Assembly (NCBI GenBank): GCA_021775195.1
Contig: JAJFIG010000476.1
Location: 1 to 5,754 of the forward strand
Direction: 5' to 3'
Origin: Rhodospirillales bacterium
GTDB taxonomy: Bacteria > Pseudomonadota > Alphaproteobacteria > Rhodospirillales > 2-02-FULL-58-16
DNA: 5,754 nucleotides
Of the stretch, positions 1 to 5,754 are shown piece by piece (the first letter of the stretch is position 1; every line of letters begins with the position of its first letter). The notes under the pieces were generated by a model. It saw nothing but the letters and a program-made list of their open reading frames with translations. It made no database searches and was not told the DNA's origin. The translations under genes were made by a program, and so were the position numbers.

Positions 1-1
1 G

Positions 2-2647
2 GCGGGGCCCTGGCAGTTCACCTTCATGTCCACGGTATTCGCGACGATCGCGACGCTTTTCGCGACCACCTTTTTTTTCAAGAACATCGACGACCACTTG
101 ATGACGGAAAGCTGGGCGGGCGGACAGGCCAAAGACGAGACGATCCGGATCAATGCGGAATCCCAAGCCGAGGCAAGCGCCGCGCAATATATGGAAGGTA
201 TCGAGAGCATATCCGACGGTTTCGCCATGTACGACGCTGATGACCGTCTCGGCCTGTATAACCGCAAGTACATTCTCTCCGATGACGGGCACGAGTACGT
301 CAAGCCCGGCGCCCGCTTTGAGGACATTATCCGCGCCGGCCATGCTCGCGGTTATTATTCCGATGTCCCCGGCGGTCCGGACGCCTGGGTCAAAAAGCGG
401 CTCGCCTATCATCGAAACCCCACCGGCGTCATCGAATTTCTCCACCGGGACGGGCGTTGGCTCCAGGTCACCGAGCGCAAGACAAGTCACGGCGGTACCG
501 TCACCGTATGGACCGACATCACCGAACACAAGCTGGCGGAAGAGGCATTGCGCGAGAGCGAGGAGCGATTGCGCGCGGCTGTCGAGAGTTTGCAGGAAGG
601 GTTTGCCCTATTCGACGCCGAGGACCGGCTGGTGATCCTGAACGATGCCTACCGGCAGACGAACCCCCACGCCCAGGAAATCCTGGAAAAGGGCGGCACT
701 TACGAGAACCTGATCCGGGCCAACGTCGAACGTGGCGCCATTGTCGAAGCGAAGGGCCGCGAGGAGGCGTTCATCGCACGGCGGATCGAACGTCACCGAA
801 ACCCGGGTGAGCCGATCATTCGCGAGTTCAATGATGGCTCCTGGTGCCTGATCAAGGAAACCCGGACCGCCGATGGAGGAACTGCCTTAACTTTCACCGA
901 CATCAGCCAATTCAAGCGGGTCGAGCATGATTTGCGTGACAGCGAGCAACGGTTCCGCAATCTCGTCGATGGTTCCCTTCAGGGAATCCTGATCCACCAG
1001 GATCGAAAGCCCATTTACGTCAACCGGGCATGGGCCGAAATTCACGGTTACACGGTCGACGAAGTCCTTGTCATGCCGTCAGTCAATCCACTTATCGCAC
1101 CCCACGAGCAACCGCGCATGGCCGAATACAGGGAACGCAGAATGCGTGGGGAAGATGTCCCGCTCCATTACGAGTATCAGGCCGTGACGAAGGATGGATC
1201 ACGAATATGGCTGGAAAACCTCGCGACCGTCGTCACCTGGAACGACGACCCCGCGATCCAGAGCACTGTCATCGATATTACCGAACGCAAGCAGGCGGAA
1301 GCCCAGATCGAACATCTGGAACTCCATGACAACCTGACAAATCTGCCCAATAGGTTCCTTTTTCACGACCGCCTGTGCACGGCGCTCGAGCAGTCCAGGC
1401 GTACCGGGACCTTGGTCGCGCTATTGTTCCTGGATCTCGTCGATTTCAAATCGATCAACGATACCCTCGGACACGATGTGGGCGACGAGCTGATCAAGGC
1501 CGTTGCCCGTCGCCTACAGTCCTATTTGCGTTCAAGCGACACGATCGGGAGACAAAACAGCGTCCTTGCCCGCATCGGCGGTGACGAATTCACGATTCTG
1601 CTGAATAACCTCGACGAACCAACCGGCGCTGCCACCGTGGCATCAAGAATTATCGAGGAGTTTTCACGGCCGTTTTCGATTGACGCGCACGAAATACGCA
1701 CCAGCGTCTGTATCGGTATCGCCGTTTTCCCGAATCATGGCTCCGAACCGAACGAATTGCTCAGGAACGCGGATCTGGCCCTCAACCGGTCCAAGGCCGA
1801 AGGCCGAGACGTCCACTATTTCTATAGTGGCGAAATGGAATCCGAGGTTCTGACCCGCAAGACCTTGGAATGGGATCTCCGCCAGGCCCTCGCCGAAGAT
1901 CAGCTTTCGTTGGCCTATCAGCCCTTGGTCGATGTCGAGAACGGCCACGTTACCGCCGTGGAGGCGTTGCTTCGATGGAACCACCCGACCCGCGGATCGA
2001 TACCCCCTGCCACATTCATCCCGGTGGCCGAGGCCACTGGCCTCATCGTTCCCATGGGCGAATGGGTATTAGGCCAAGCCTGCCGGCAGAACAAGGCGTG
2101 GCAGGACAGCGGCTGGTCCGCGGTTCCGGTGGCCGTCAATCTGTCAGCCATCCAGTTCCGCCGGGAGGGTTTGGTGGACGCCGTCGACAAGGCACTCGAA
2201 CAATCCGGGCTGCGCGCCACGCACCTGCATCTCGAAATCACAGAAAGCGCGTTCATGGAGGACTGCGCAGGGGATATCCTGGTCGAACTGAACGAGCGCG
2301 GGGTCAAGTTCTCGTTGGACGATTTCGGTACGGGATATTCGTCTTTGAGTTACTTGACACGATTTTCCGTGCAAAAAATCAAACTGGACAGCAGCTTCGT
2401 CCGCGATATCGAACACAATGCCTCCAGCGCTTCGATCATCAAGGCTGTCGCCACTCTGGGCCACAACCTCGGCATGCGCATCACCATCGAAGGTGTGGAA
2501 ACCAAGGGTCAGCTGGAAATCCTGCGGTCGACCGGTGTAGATGAAATCCAGGGGTTCTACTTTAGCCCCCCCCTGGGCCCCGGCGACGTTCCTCAATTCC
2601 TCTCCGAGCATGGTGCCCCCGACAACCCAGTGCCCGGCGCCGCCTAG
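2..2647 (+). CDS. PAS-PAS-PAS-GGDEF-EAL cyclic di-GMP turnover protein, probably missing its 5' end
   Basis: This is a membrane-anchored sensor with both diguanylate cyclase and c-di-GMP phosphodiesterase domains. Residues are numbered from the ATG at 26. Domains in order: hydrophobic segment 1-18; PAS 57-165; PAS 185-293; PAS 307-420; GGDEF 430-600; EAL 613-862. The cyclase keeps GGDEF at 518-522, the metal Asp470 and Asn478. The RxxD inhibitory site (502-505) is displaced by extra residues, and the usual DLD reads DLV. The EAL domain looks complete: Glu646 of EAL, Asn705, Glu737, Asp765-Asp766, Lys786, Glu822 and Gln842, with an intact DDFGTGYSS loop. Phosphodiesterase activity is therefore well supported and cyclase activity is likely. 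The frame stays open to the window edge, no ribosome site precedes the ATG at 26, and the hydrophobic segment continues upstream as WQFTF. The gene therefore probably starts outside the window, perhaps with a periplasmic sensor and another membrane helix. If complete, it would start at 26 (873 residues). The signal sensed cannot be told. Confidence 0.93.
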   Translation, partial: AGPWQFTFMSTVFATIATLFATTFFFKNIDDHLMTESWAGGQAKDETIRINAESQAEASAAQYMEGIESISDGFAMYDADDRLGLYNRKYILSDDGHEYVKPGARFEDIIRAGHARGYYSDVPGGPDAWVKKRLAYHRNPTGVIEFLHRDGRWLQVTERKTSHGGTVTVWTDITEHKLAEEALRESEERLRAAVESLQEGFALFDAEDRLVILNDAYRQTNPHAQEILEKGGTYENLIRANVERGAIVEAKGREEAFIARRIERHRNPGEPIIREFNDGSWCLIKETRTADGGTALTFTDISQFKRVEHDLRDSEQRFRNLVDGSLQGILIHQDRKPIYVNRAWAEIHGYTVDEVLVMPSVNPLIAPHEQPRMAEYRERRMRGEDVPLHYEYQAVTKDGSRIWLENLATVVTWNDDPAIQSTVIDITERKQAEAQIEHLELHDNLTNLPNRFLFHDRLCTALEQSRRTGTLVALLFLDLVDFKSINDTLGHDVGDELIKAVARRLQSYLRSSDTIGRQNSVLARIGGDEFTILLNNLDEPTGAATVASRIIEEFSRPFSIDAHEIRTSVCIGIAVFPNHGSEPNELLRNADLALNRSKAEGRDVHYFYSGEMESEVLTRKTLEWDLRQALAEDQLSLAYQPLVDVENGHVTAVEALLRWNHPTRGSIPPATFIPVAEATGLIVPMGEWVLGQACRQNKAWQDSGWSAVPVAVNLSAIQFRREGLVDAVDKALEQSGLRATHLHLEITESAFMEDCAGDILVELNERGVKFSLDDFGTGYSSLSYLTRFSVQKIKLDSSFVRDIEHNASSASIIKAVATLGHNLGMRITIEGVETKGQLEILRSTGVDEIQGFYFSPPLGPGDVPQFLSEHGAPDNPVPGAA

Positions 2648-2729
2648 CTATTAGCACCAACACACTCTGGATTTCTCGCTCGCCACTTCCGGCAGCGCGA
2701 AGATATCGCCAAGTCCGTAGGCTGTGCTG

Positions 2730-2738
2730 TGTTATGAT
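2730..2738 (+). promoter_or_regulatory. extended -10 promoter for eipA
   Basis: The bases TGTTATGAT form an extended -10 element: TG, one base, then TATGAT, which matches five of six positions of the sigma-70 consensus. No good -35 hexamer lies 16-18 bases upstream, which is usual for extended -10 promoters. Transcription would start near 2745 and leave a leader of about 30 bases before the eipA ATG. It lies in the gap after the c-di-GMP gene, so eipA can be transcribed independently. Found by eye; no start-site data. Confidence 0.45.
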
Positions 2739-2761
2739 TGTCGAAACAGCCAACCGATCCC

Positions 2762-2766
2762 AGGAG
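2762..2766 (+). promoter_or_regulatory. ribosome binding site that fixes the eipA start
   Basis: AGGAG lies 7 bases before the ATG at 2774. This favours that ATG over the in-frame TTG at 2738, which lacks a ribosome site, overlaps the likely -10 box and would put a polar 12-residue extension before the signal peptide. Confidence 0.75.
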
Positions 2767-2773
2767 CCGGCAC

Positions 2774-3343
2774 ATGAAACGACATGTTTGCGGATTTCTC
2801 ATTGCCATCGTCTTTATCGCCGCCTGCGGTGCGCCGGCGGTGGCCGCGAATGACGATGACGAGACCTTTGACCAGGAAGCAATCCTGAATGCCGCCAATG
2901 GCTTTTTTGGAGAAACGACCCAGGGCCTGGCCAAGGCAATACAGAAGGTGTTCAAGGACAAAGGCCGGCCCAACGCCTACATCACCGGCGAGGAAATCGC
3001 TGGCGCCATCGGCGTTGGACTTCGCTACGGCAACGGCATGCTGACCCGGAAAAAAGGGAAAGGCATGAAGATTTATTGGCAGGGGCCATCCGTTGGCTTT
3101 GATCTGGGCGGCAACGCCTCCAAGGTTTTTACGCTGATCTACCATCTGAAAAAGAACGAGGACATTTTCCAGCGCATTCCCGGCGGCGAGGGAACAGCCT
3201 ATCTGGTTGCCGGCGTTGGCGTGAATTACCAGCAAAGCGGTGACCTCATCCTCGCCCCCATCCGCACCGGTGTAGGGCTCAGGGCCGGGCTCAACGTGGG
3301 CTACCTACATTACAACAGGGAACATTCCTGGCTGCCGTTCTGA
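2774..3343 (+). CDS. eipA: EipA/DUF1134 family exported envelope-integrity protein
   Basis: A 189-residue exported protein of the DUF1134 family. Its characterised member is Brucella EipA, a small periplasmic beta-barrel-like protein needed for envelope stress resistance; its biochemical activity is not known to me. Conserved blocks are recognisable: GRPNAYITGEEIAGAIGVGL (64-83) followed by RYGNG, YWQGPSVGFDLGGNASKV (101-118), GGEGTAYLVAGVGV (137-150), PIRTGVGLRAGLNVGYL (162-178), and the family's aromatic C-terminus, here SWLPF. The N-terminus is a signal peptide: basic MKRH, hydrophobic 5-17, then either signal peptidase I cleavage near AVAA (22-25) or lipobox processing at Cys18 (I-A-A-C). 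The start at 2774 is set by an AGGAG site 7 bases upstream and by the signal peptide beginning there. Length is normal for the family. A nuclease-like exported protein follows 53 bases downstream on the same strand with no visible terminator, so the two are probably co-transcribed from the promoter near 2733. The family call is by recognition of these motifs. Confidence 0.88.
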   Translation: MKRHVCGFLIAIVFIAACGAPAVAANDDDETFDQEAILNAANGFFGETTQGLAKAIQKVFKDKGRPNAYITGEEIAGAIGVGLRYGNGMLTRKKGKGMKIYWQGPSVGFDLGGNASKVFTLIYHLKKNEDIFQRIPGGEGTAYLVAGVGVNYQQSGDLILAPIRTGVGLRAGLNVGYLHYNREHSWLPF

Positions 3344-3396
3344 TCTGGTCAGTTCCTTTGGATTCGGCGGCGCGACCGGAACATCGGATCGACGCC

Positions 3397-3828
3397 ATGC
3401 AACACATCGTTCTCTTTGTTTTGACTGTCGTCCTGGCAACCACCGACGCCCGCGCCGACATGGCGGGAAAGCCTTTGGCCATCGACGGTGATACCATCGA
3501 AATCGCCCGCCAGCGCATTCACTTGTTCGGCATCGAGGCACCGGAAATTACCGAGATCTGCAATGCCAGCGGCCGCCAATGGCCTTGCGGCCAGGACGCG
3601 GCTTTCGCGCTTGCTTATGAAACCGGTGGACACTGGGTTACGTGCAGGGAACGGGGGCGCCTGGCCAATGGCGAGATTGTCGGCCAATGCTTCGCCGGGC
3701 CTCACGACCTCAGTGCGCGCATGGTATCCAAGGGATGGGCCCGGGCCGATCGGGACCGAACCTCGGATTACCTGGAGGGCGAGAAAGCCGCCAGGGCTGC
3801 GCGTATCGGCATTTGGCGTAATAATTGA
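3397..3828 (+). CDS. exported thermonuclease (SNase-fold) family protein with altered active site
   Basis: A 143-residue protein with a signal peptide (hydrophobic 4-14, probable cleavage after ARA at 18-20) and a staphylococcal-nuclease-like domain filling the rest. Family hallmarks: AIDGDT (28-33, calcium-binding Asp region), IHLFGIEAPE (41-50), a WPCG segment (62-65), and the ending DLSARMVSKGWA through EGEKAARAARIGIW (104-140). Four cysteines (55, 64, 83, 98) could form disulfides in the periplasm. Against S. aureus nuclease, the Arg35 position is His42, Asp40 is Glu47, and the Arg87 position in the usual YGR-x-V-x-x-C motif appears to be Glu93 (NGEIVGQC). Asp21 (Asp32) and Glu43 (Glu50) are kept. 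Loss of both catalytic arginines suggests weak or no nuclease activity; that is inference from a by-eye alignment. The ATG at 3397 has a weak GGA 8 bases upstream. An in-frame TTG at 3358 would add 13 residues including some positive charge. Probably the second gene of an eipA transcript. Confidence 0.8.
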   Translation: MQHIVLFVLTVVLATTDARADMAGKPLAIDGDTIEIARQRIHLFGIEAPEITEICNASGRQWPCGQDAAFALAYETGGHWVTCRERGRLANGEIVGQCFAGPHDLSARMVSKGWARADRDRTSDYLEGEKAARAARIGIWRNN

Positions 3829-3849
3829 GATCGGAATTGATAACCGTGG

Positions 3850-4098
3850 TCAGTGTACGGTCGCCAGGTCCATGGCCTGGGCGTGCGCGGTAATGATGAC
3901 CTCGCCCAGGGAATCGAAGAGGTCGACGAAGGTCCCGTCCGCCGCATAGACGGCATAACGATCCCCCTTGGCGGTATGGCAAGGCCTCACGTAGATCACG
4001 TCATCCACCCACCACTGGGCGAAATCCTCCGATGAGACGTGCGCAGCAACGTCGCTGGAGACGTCGCCTTCGATCAGGGATCCAACTACGGATTTCAT
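3850..4098 (-). CDS. DUF1150-like small protein
   Basis: An 82-residue acidic protein with no signal peptide or membrane segment, so probably cytoplasmic. It resembles the alphaproteobacterial DUF1150 family: a variable N-terminus, VIYVRP (34-39), YAVYAADGT (48-56), a helix after FDSLGEV, and the characteristic end DLATVH. The function of the family is unknown. From general knowledge, its members often sit beside small heat-shock protein (Hsp20) genes; none is in this window. The start is supported by AGGA (complement of 4107-4110) 8 bases before the ATG. It converges on the nuclease-like gene with a 21-base gap and no obvious hairpin between them, so their transcripts may overlap. The real-gene call is firm, the family name somewhat less so. 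Confidence 0.72.
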   Translation of the reverse strand: MKSVVGSLIEGDVSSDVAAHVSSEDFAQWWVDDVIYVRPCHTAKGDRYAVYAADGTFVDLFDSLGEVIITAHAQAMDLATVH

Positions 4099-4352
4099 GG
4101 CATGGATCCTTTCAAGTCATGTGCCGCCGACATTTCCCGGTACGCGGGTTTTCGAACCTTGGGCCCCTGGGTACCTGGCTGCCCCTGCCCTGATTTCCTC
4201 CCTATTCCCGCCGGCGAGCCGGAGTAGTTTTAACGATTAGCGCCACCGTATCCCGATGCACGTCAGGCCGCATTGACGATGATCAACTCGACAGAGGTTT
4301 TTTTTCCAAACCGGCACACGGCCGAATTCCCCGTGAAGGGCCTGGAATGGGC

Positions 4353-4371
4353 GCGCCGGCAAGGCCGCCGC
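4353..4371 (-). other. GC-rich stem-loop just after the skp-like gene
   Basis: Read on the minus strand, GCGGCGGC and GCCGGCGC can pair at 7 of 8 positions around a CTT loop, about 20 bases past the stop codon of the Skp-like gene. No T-run follows, so it is not a standard intrinsic terminator. It could be a 3'-end stabilising hairpin or chance in GC-rich DNA. Confidence 0.22.
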
Positions 4372-4391
4372 CGCACCAGCCTGAACCCGGC

Positions 4392-4949
4392 CTACTTGCC
4401 CGGTGGCGGAACCTTGAGCGTGGGAAGTTTCTTATCGAGGCGCTTCAGAACGTCGGCCGTGATATTCAGTTTCTTGGCGACGAGAAACGTCTGGTCCTTG
4501 CGAAGGATCAAGGTCAGTTTCCGTTCCTGCGCCAATTCCGCGATCACCTTCGTAAGGACGGCACCGAATTTGCGCATGGTTTCTTCCTGCACCCTGTCCA
4601 GGTCGCGTTTTCGCTTTTGTACCGCGCGCTGCACCTCTTCAAGATACTGTTCGAATTTCCTCCGTTCCTCGGCAAACGCGTCAGGGGCAAGGATGGTCCG
4701 CTTGCGCGACAATTCCTGCCCGGCAACGCGCAGGGCTTCTTCATCCTTTTTGTTTTCCGCCAGGAAAGCTTCGTGGTACTTGCCGATTTGGGCTCGAACA
4801 TCCTTGGCAACGGCGGCTTCGCGGCGGATGAGGTCGAGGTCGATGACAGCCGGGCGTAACAACAGCGGTCCTTCCTGCGCCGCCACCTGCTTCATGGGAA
4901 GCAGGGCGCCAACGACCGCGCACAAAATCAATAGCGAAATCCGTTTCAA
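4392..4949 (-). CDS. skp: OmpH/Skp family periplasmic chaperone
   Basis: A 185-residue OmpH/Skp-type protein. Skp chaperones hold unfolded outer-membrane proteins in the periplasm on the way to the BAM machinery, acting as trimers with coiled-coil arms. Residues 1-24 are a classic signal peptide (MKRIS, hydrophobic 6-18, cleavage after VAA). The mature domain begins with the first beta strand RPAVIDLDLI (32-41), followed by a long charged helical hairpin (about 44-128) containing the APDAFAEERRKFEQ turn region. It ends with LTLILRKDQTFLVAKKLNIT (145-164) and DVLKRLDKK (166-174), matching the family's closing strands and helix. The end is a short proline tail, PPPGK. I chose the TTG at 4949 because GAGGAG lies 6 bases upstream and the signal peptide starts cleanly there. 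An in-frame ATG at 4970 would add seven residues (MVIEETI) and lacks a ribosome site. In many Proteobacteria skp follows bamA; bamA is not adjacent here, so this may be an extra copy. Confidence 0.86.
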   Translation of the reverse strand: MKRISLLILCAVVGALLPMKQVAAQEGPLLLRPAVIDLDLIRREAAVAKDVRAQIGKYHEAFLAENKKDEEALRVAGQELSRKRTILAPDAFAEERRKFEQYLEEVQRAVQKRKRDLDRVQEETMRKFGAVLTKVIAELAQERKLTLILRKDQTFLVAKKLNITADVLKRLDKKLPTLKVPPPGK

Positions 4950-4955
4950 TATCGT

Positions 4956-4961
4956 CTCCTC
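4956..4961 (-). promoter_or_regulatory. ribosome binding site that selects a TTG start for skp
   Basis: On the minus strand the bases are GAGGAG, 6 bases before the TTG at 4949. They lie inside the reading frame of the longer ATG alternative at 4970, which argues that the TTG is the true start. Confidence 0.65.
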
Positions 4962-5303
4962 AATTACCATGCGGGAACCGCCACGAACCGGCAGCCGCAA
5001 TGGCATGACAGGGTGTCAGTTGGTGTGATTAGGATAGCCTGTTTGTTCGTCACTTAAGACGTTCCGAACAAACGTCAACCGACTTTGAACCCGAGTATTC
5101 CGGCTCGGCAACGCCCTATCGACGCCAGGCGCAGCTTACTCCGTGCCTCCCTTGCCCGTGAAGCCTTTTCCAGGAATTTGCCACGATAATCAGAACCCTA
5201 TGGGCGCTTGCCTCCGGCGGCCGCTGCCAGACAAAGTCCCGGTGACCAACAGGCCGTCCATCACCTTTCGGTCATCCCCGCCCCGCCGTCAATCGGGAAT
5301 TCG
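4962..5303. other. non-coding stretch between the repeat protein and skp
   Basis: No convincing gene is visible on either strand; open frames here have poor codon use and no ribosome sites. It should hold the end of the right-edge gene's transcript and the promoter of skp. On the minus strand there is a -35-like TTGACG (complement of 5073-5078) and a -10-like TATCCT (complement of 5031-5036), but they are too far apart to form one promoter and neither has a good partner. A 9-base inverted repeat lies at 5041-5073. GGTGA (5241-5245) and TCACC (5261-5265) could form a short stem with a long loop, too weak to call a terminator. Confidence 0.5.
5041..5073. repeat. inverted repeat GTTTGTTCG-N15-CGAACAAAC upstream of skp
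   Basis: Two perfect 9-base arms (5041-5049 and 5065-5073) are separated by 15 bases that include CTTAAG, slightly off centre. The repeat lies 92-124 bases upstream of the skp TTG, between the -35-like TTGACG and the -10-like TATCCT. It could be a regulator's operator or form a hairpin. An inverted repeat of this size has a fair chance of arising at random in a window this long. Confidence 0.4.
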
Positions 5304-5754
5304 TCAGCTTCGCCGGTCGAACCCGATACGGCGATCACCTCCGGAGCGCCGTTCAACACCACGCCGCCGGTCCACCGGGTGCCCGCCGCCGAGCTTGAAC
5401 AGACCGGTCATCCAGCTGTGTTTCGACTGCCGCCAAAGGTGCCTAGGAGCGCTGCCGGTTTGGCCGCGGAGTTCCAGTCCCAGGCGTCGGTCCCTCATCG
5501 AGCGCCGGTCAACCAAGACACGCCGGCCGGCCTCTCCCCGGCGTTCGCCGGGACTACCGTCATCGGTAATTTCAACGCGGAAGTGGTCTTCACCCAGGAC
5601 CAGGGGACGATCGCCGAACTCCCGGGCAAAATGTGTCTTCAGTTTATTTTGATGCGCCGAGACCTGATTCCAGACATCGGGATCATCATCGGCGGAACGG
5701 GTCTCGCCATCCGGAATGTCCTCTGAAGAACCTTGGACATCGATATCTTTATCG
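5304..5754 (-). CDS. C-terminal part of an unrecognised protein with (D/E)RR hexapeptide repeats
   Basis: A minus-strand frame with no stop and no ATG runs from the right edge to TGA at 5304-5306, giving at least 149 residues, so the start lies outside the window. I do not recognise the family. The visible part has an acidic stretch (SADDDPD), then a possibly folded segment (WNQVSAHQNKLKTHFAREFG, then FRVEITDD), then two blocks of six-residue repeats. Block one (5457-5546) reads ERRGEA, GRRVLV, DRRSMR, DRRLGL and a degenerate ELRGQT. Block two (5307-5372) reads DRRRGV, ERRSGG, DRRIGF and DRRS at the C-terminus. No signal peptide or membrane helix is visible in this part. The acid-Arg-Arg phasing favours this frame. 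Against it, third-position GC (about 63%) is lower than first-position GC (about 73%), and a codon-aligned plus-strand frame (5208-5726, TTG start, no ribosome site) is also open. The coding call is moderate. Confidence 0.58.
   Translation of the reverse strand, partial: DKDIDVQGSSEDIPDGETRSADDDPDVWNQVSAHQNKLKTHFAREFGDRPLVLGEDHFRVEITDDGSPGERRGEAGRRVLVDRRSMRDRRLGLELRGQTGSAPRHLWRQSKHSWMTGLFKLGGGHPVDRRRGVERRSGGDRRIGFDRRS

Noticed and set aside
2738..2773. TTG start 36 bases upstream of the chosen eipA start.
   Set aside because: It has no ribosome site, overlaps the likely -10 box, and would put a polar extension before the signal peptide.
3829..3849. Looked for a bidirectional terminator between the converging nuclease-like and DUF1150-like genes.
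   Set aside because: The 21-base gap holds no usable stem. A CCAGG/CCTGG pair at 3864-3880 is short and lies in coding sequence.
4211..4231. Possible plus-strand terminator: CCGG-CGAG-CCGG stem followed by AGTAGTTTTA.
   Set aside because: The stem is only four pairs and no plus-strand gene lies upstream for it to end.
4299..4306. Run of eight T on the plus strand, as in a terminator.
   Set aside because: No stem precedes it on the plus strand, and on the minus strand it reads as an A-run.
4273..5028. Long plus-strand open frame opposite skp (251 codons).
   Set aside because: It is rich in Ser, Arg and rare-type codons, has no ribosome site, and is the antisense shadow of a clearly recognised Skp protein.
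5070..5100. Minus-strand GGGTTCAAAGTC resembling a tRNA T-loop.
   Set aside because: The flanking bases do not pair as a T-stem, and no acceptor or anticodon arm can be found around it.
5537..5552. Palindrome CCCGGCGAACGCCGGG (minus strand) with 7-base arms, resembling dispersed genomic repeats or a hairpin.
   Set aside because: It falls inside the Arg/Gly-rich repeat region of the right-edge coding frame, has no T-run, and no second copy is in the window.

Overview
The window looks like ordinary chromosomal DNA from a GC-rich alphaproteobacterium. The main evidence is an EipA/DUF1134 envelope protein, a DUF1150-type small protein, and tandem PAS domains of the 'GFALYDADDRL' type, all typical of Alphaproteobacteria. 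Codons in the well-recognised genes end mostly in G or C. The exact genus cannot be read from this sequence. Both ends of the window appear to cut through genes.

The left half is on the + strand. (1) A long membrane-anchored PAS-PAS-PAS-GGDEF-EAL protein for cyclic di-GMP turnover runs in from the left edge and ends at 2647. (2) After about 125 bases containing an extended -10 promoter comes eipA (DUF1134), which encodes an exported envelope-integrity protein. (3) Then, 53 bases further on and probably in the same transcript, comes a small exported protein with the staphylococcal-nuclease fold. Its two catalytic arginine positions appear to be substituted.

The right half is on the - strand and converges on the first half across a 21-base gap. 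In their own direction of transcription the genes run from the right edge leftwards. First is the C-terminal part of an unrecognised protein with two blocks of hexapeptide (D/E)RR repeats. After a 354-base non-coding stretch comes an OmpH/Skp-type periplasmic chaperone that starts with TTG. After about 290 non-coding bases comes the DUF1150-type small protein.

Three of the six products (EipA, the nuclease-like protein and Skp) have export signals and would act in the periplasm or envelope. The first gene is a membrane-linked signalling enzyme. This gives a loose cell-envelope theme, but nothing shows that they form one system. I found no mobile element, CRISPR array, RNA gene or clear novel multi-gene system. 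The points most worth a second look are the degenerate nuclease active site and the charged hexapeptide repeat protein at the right edge.
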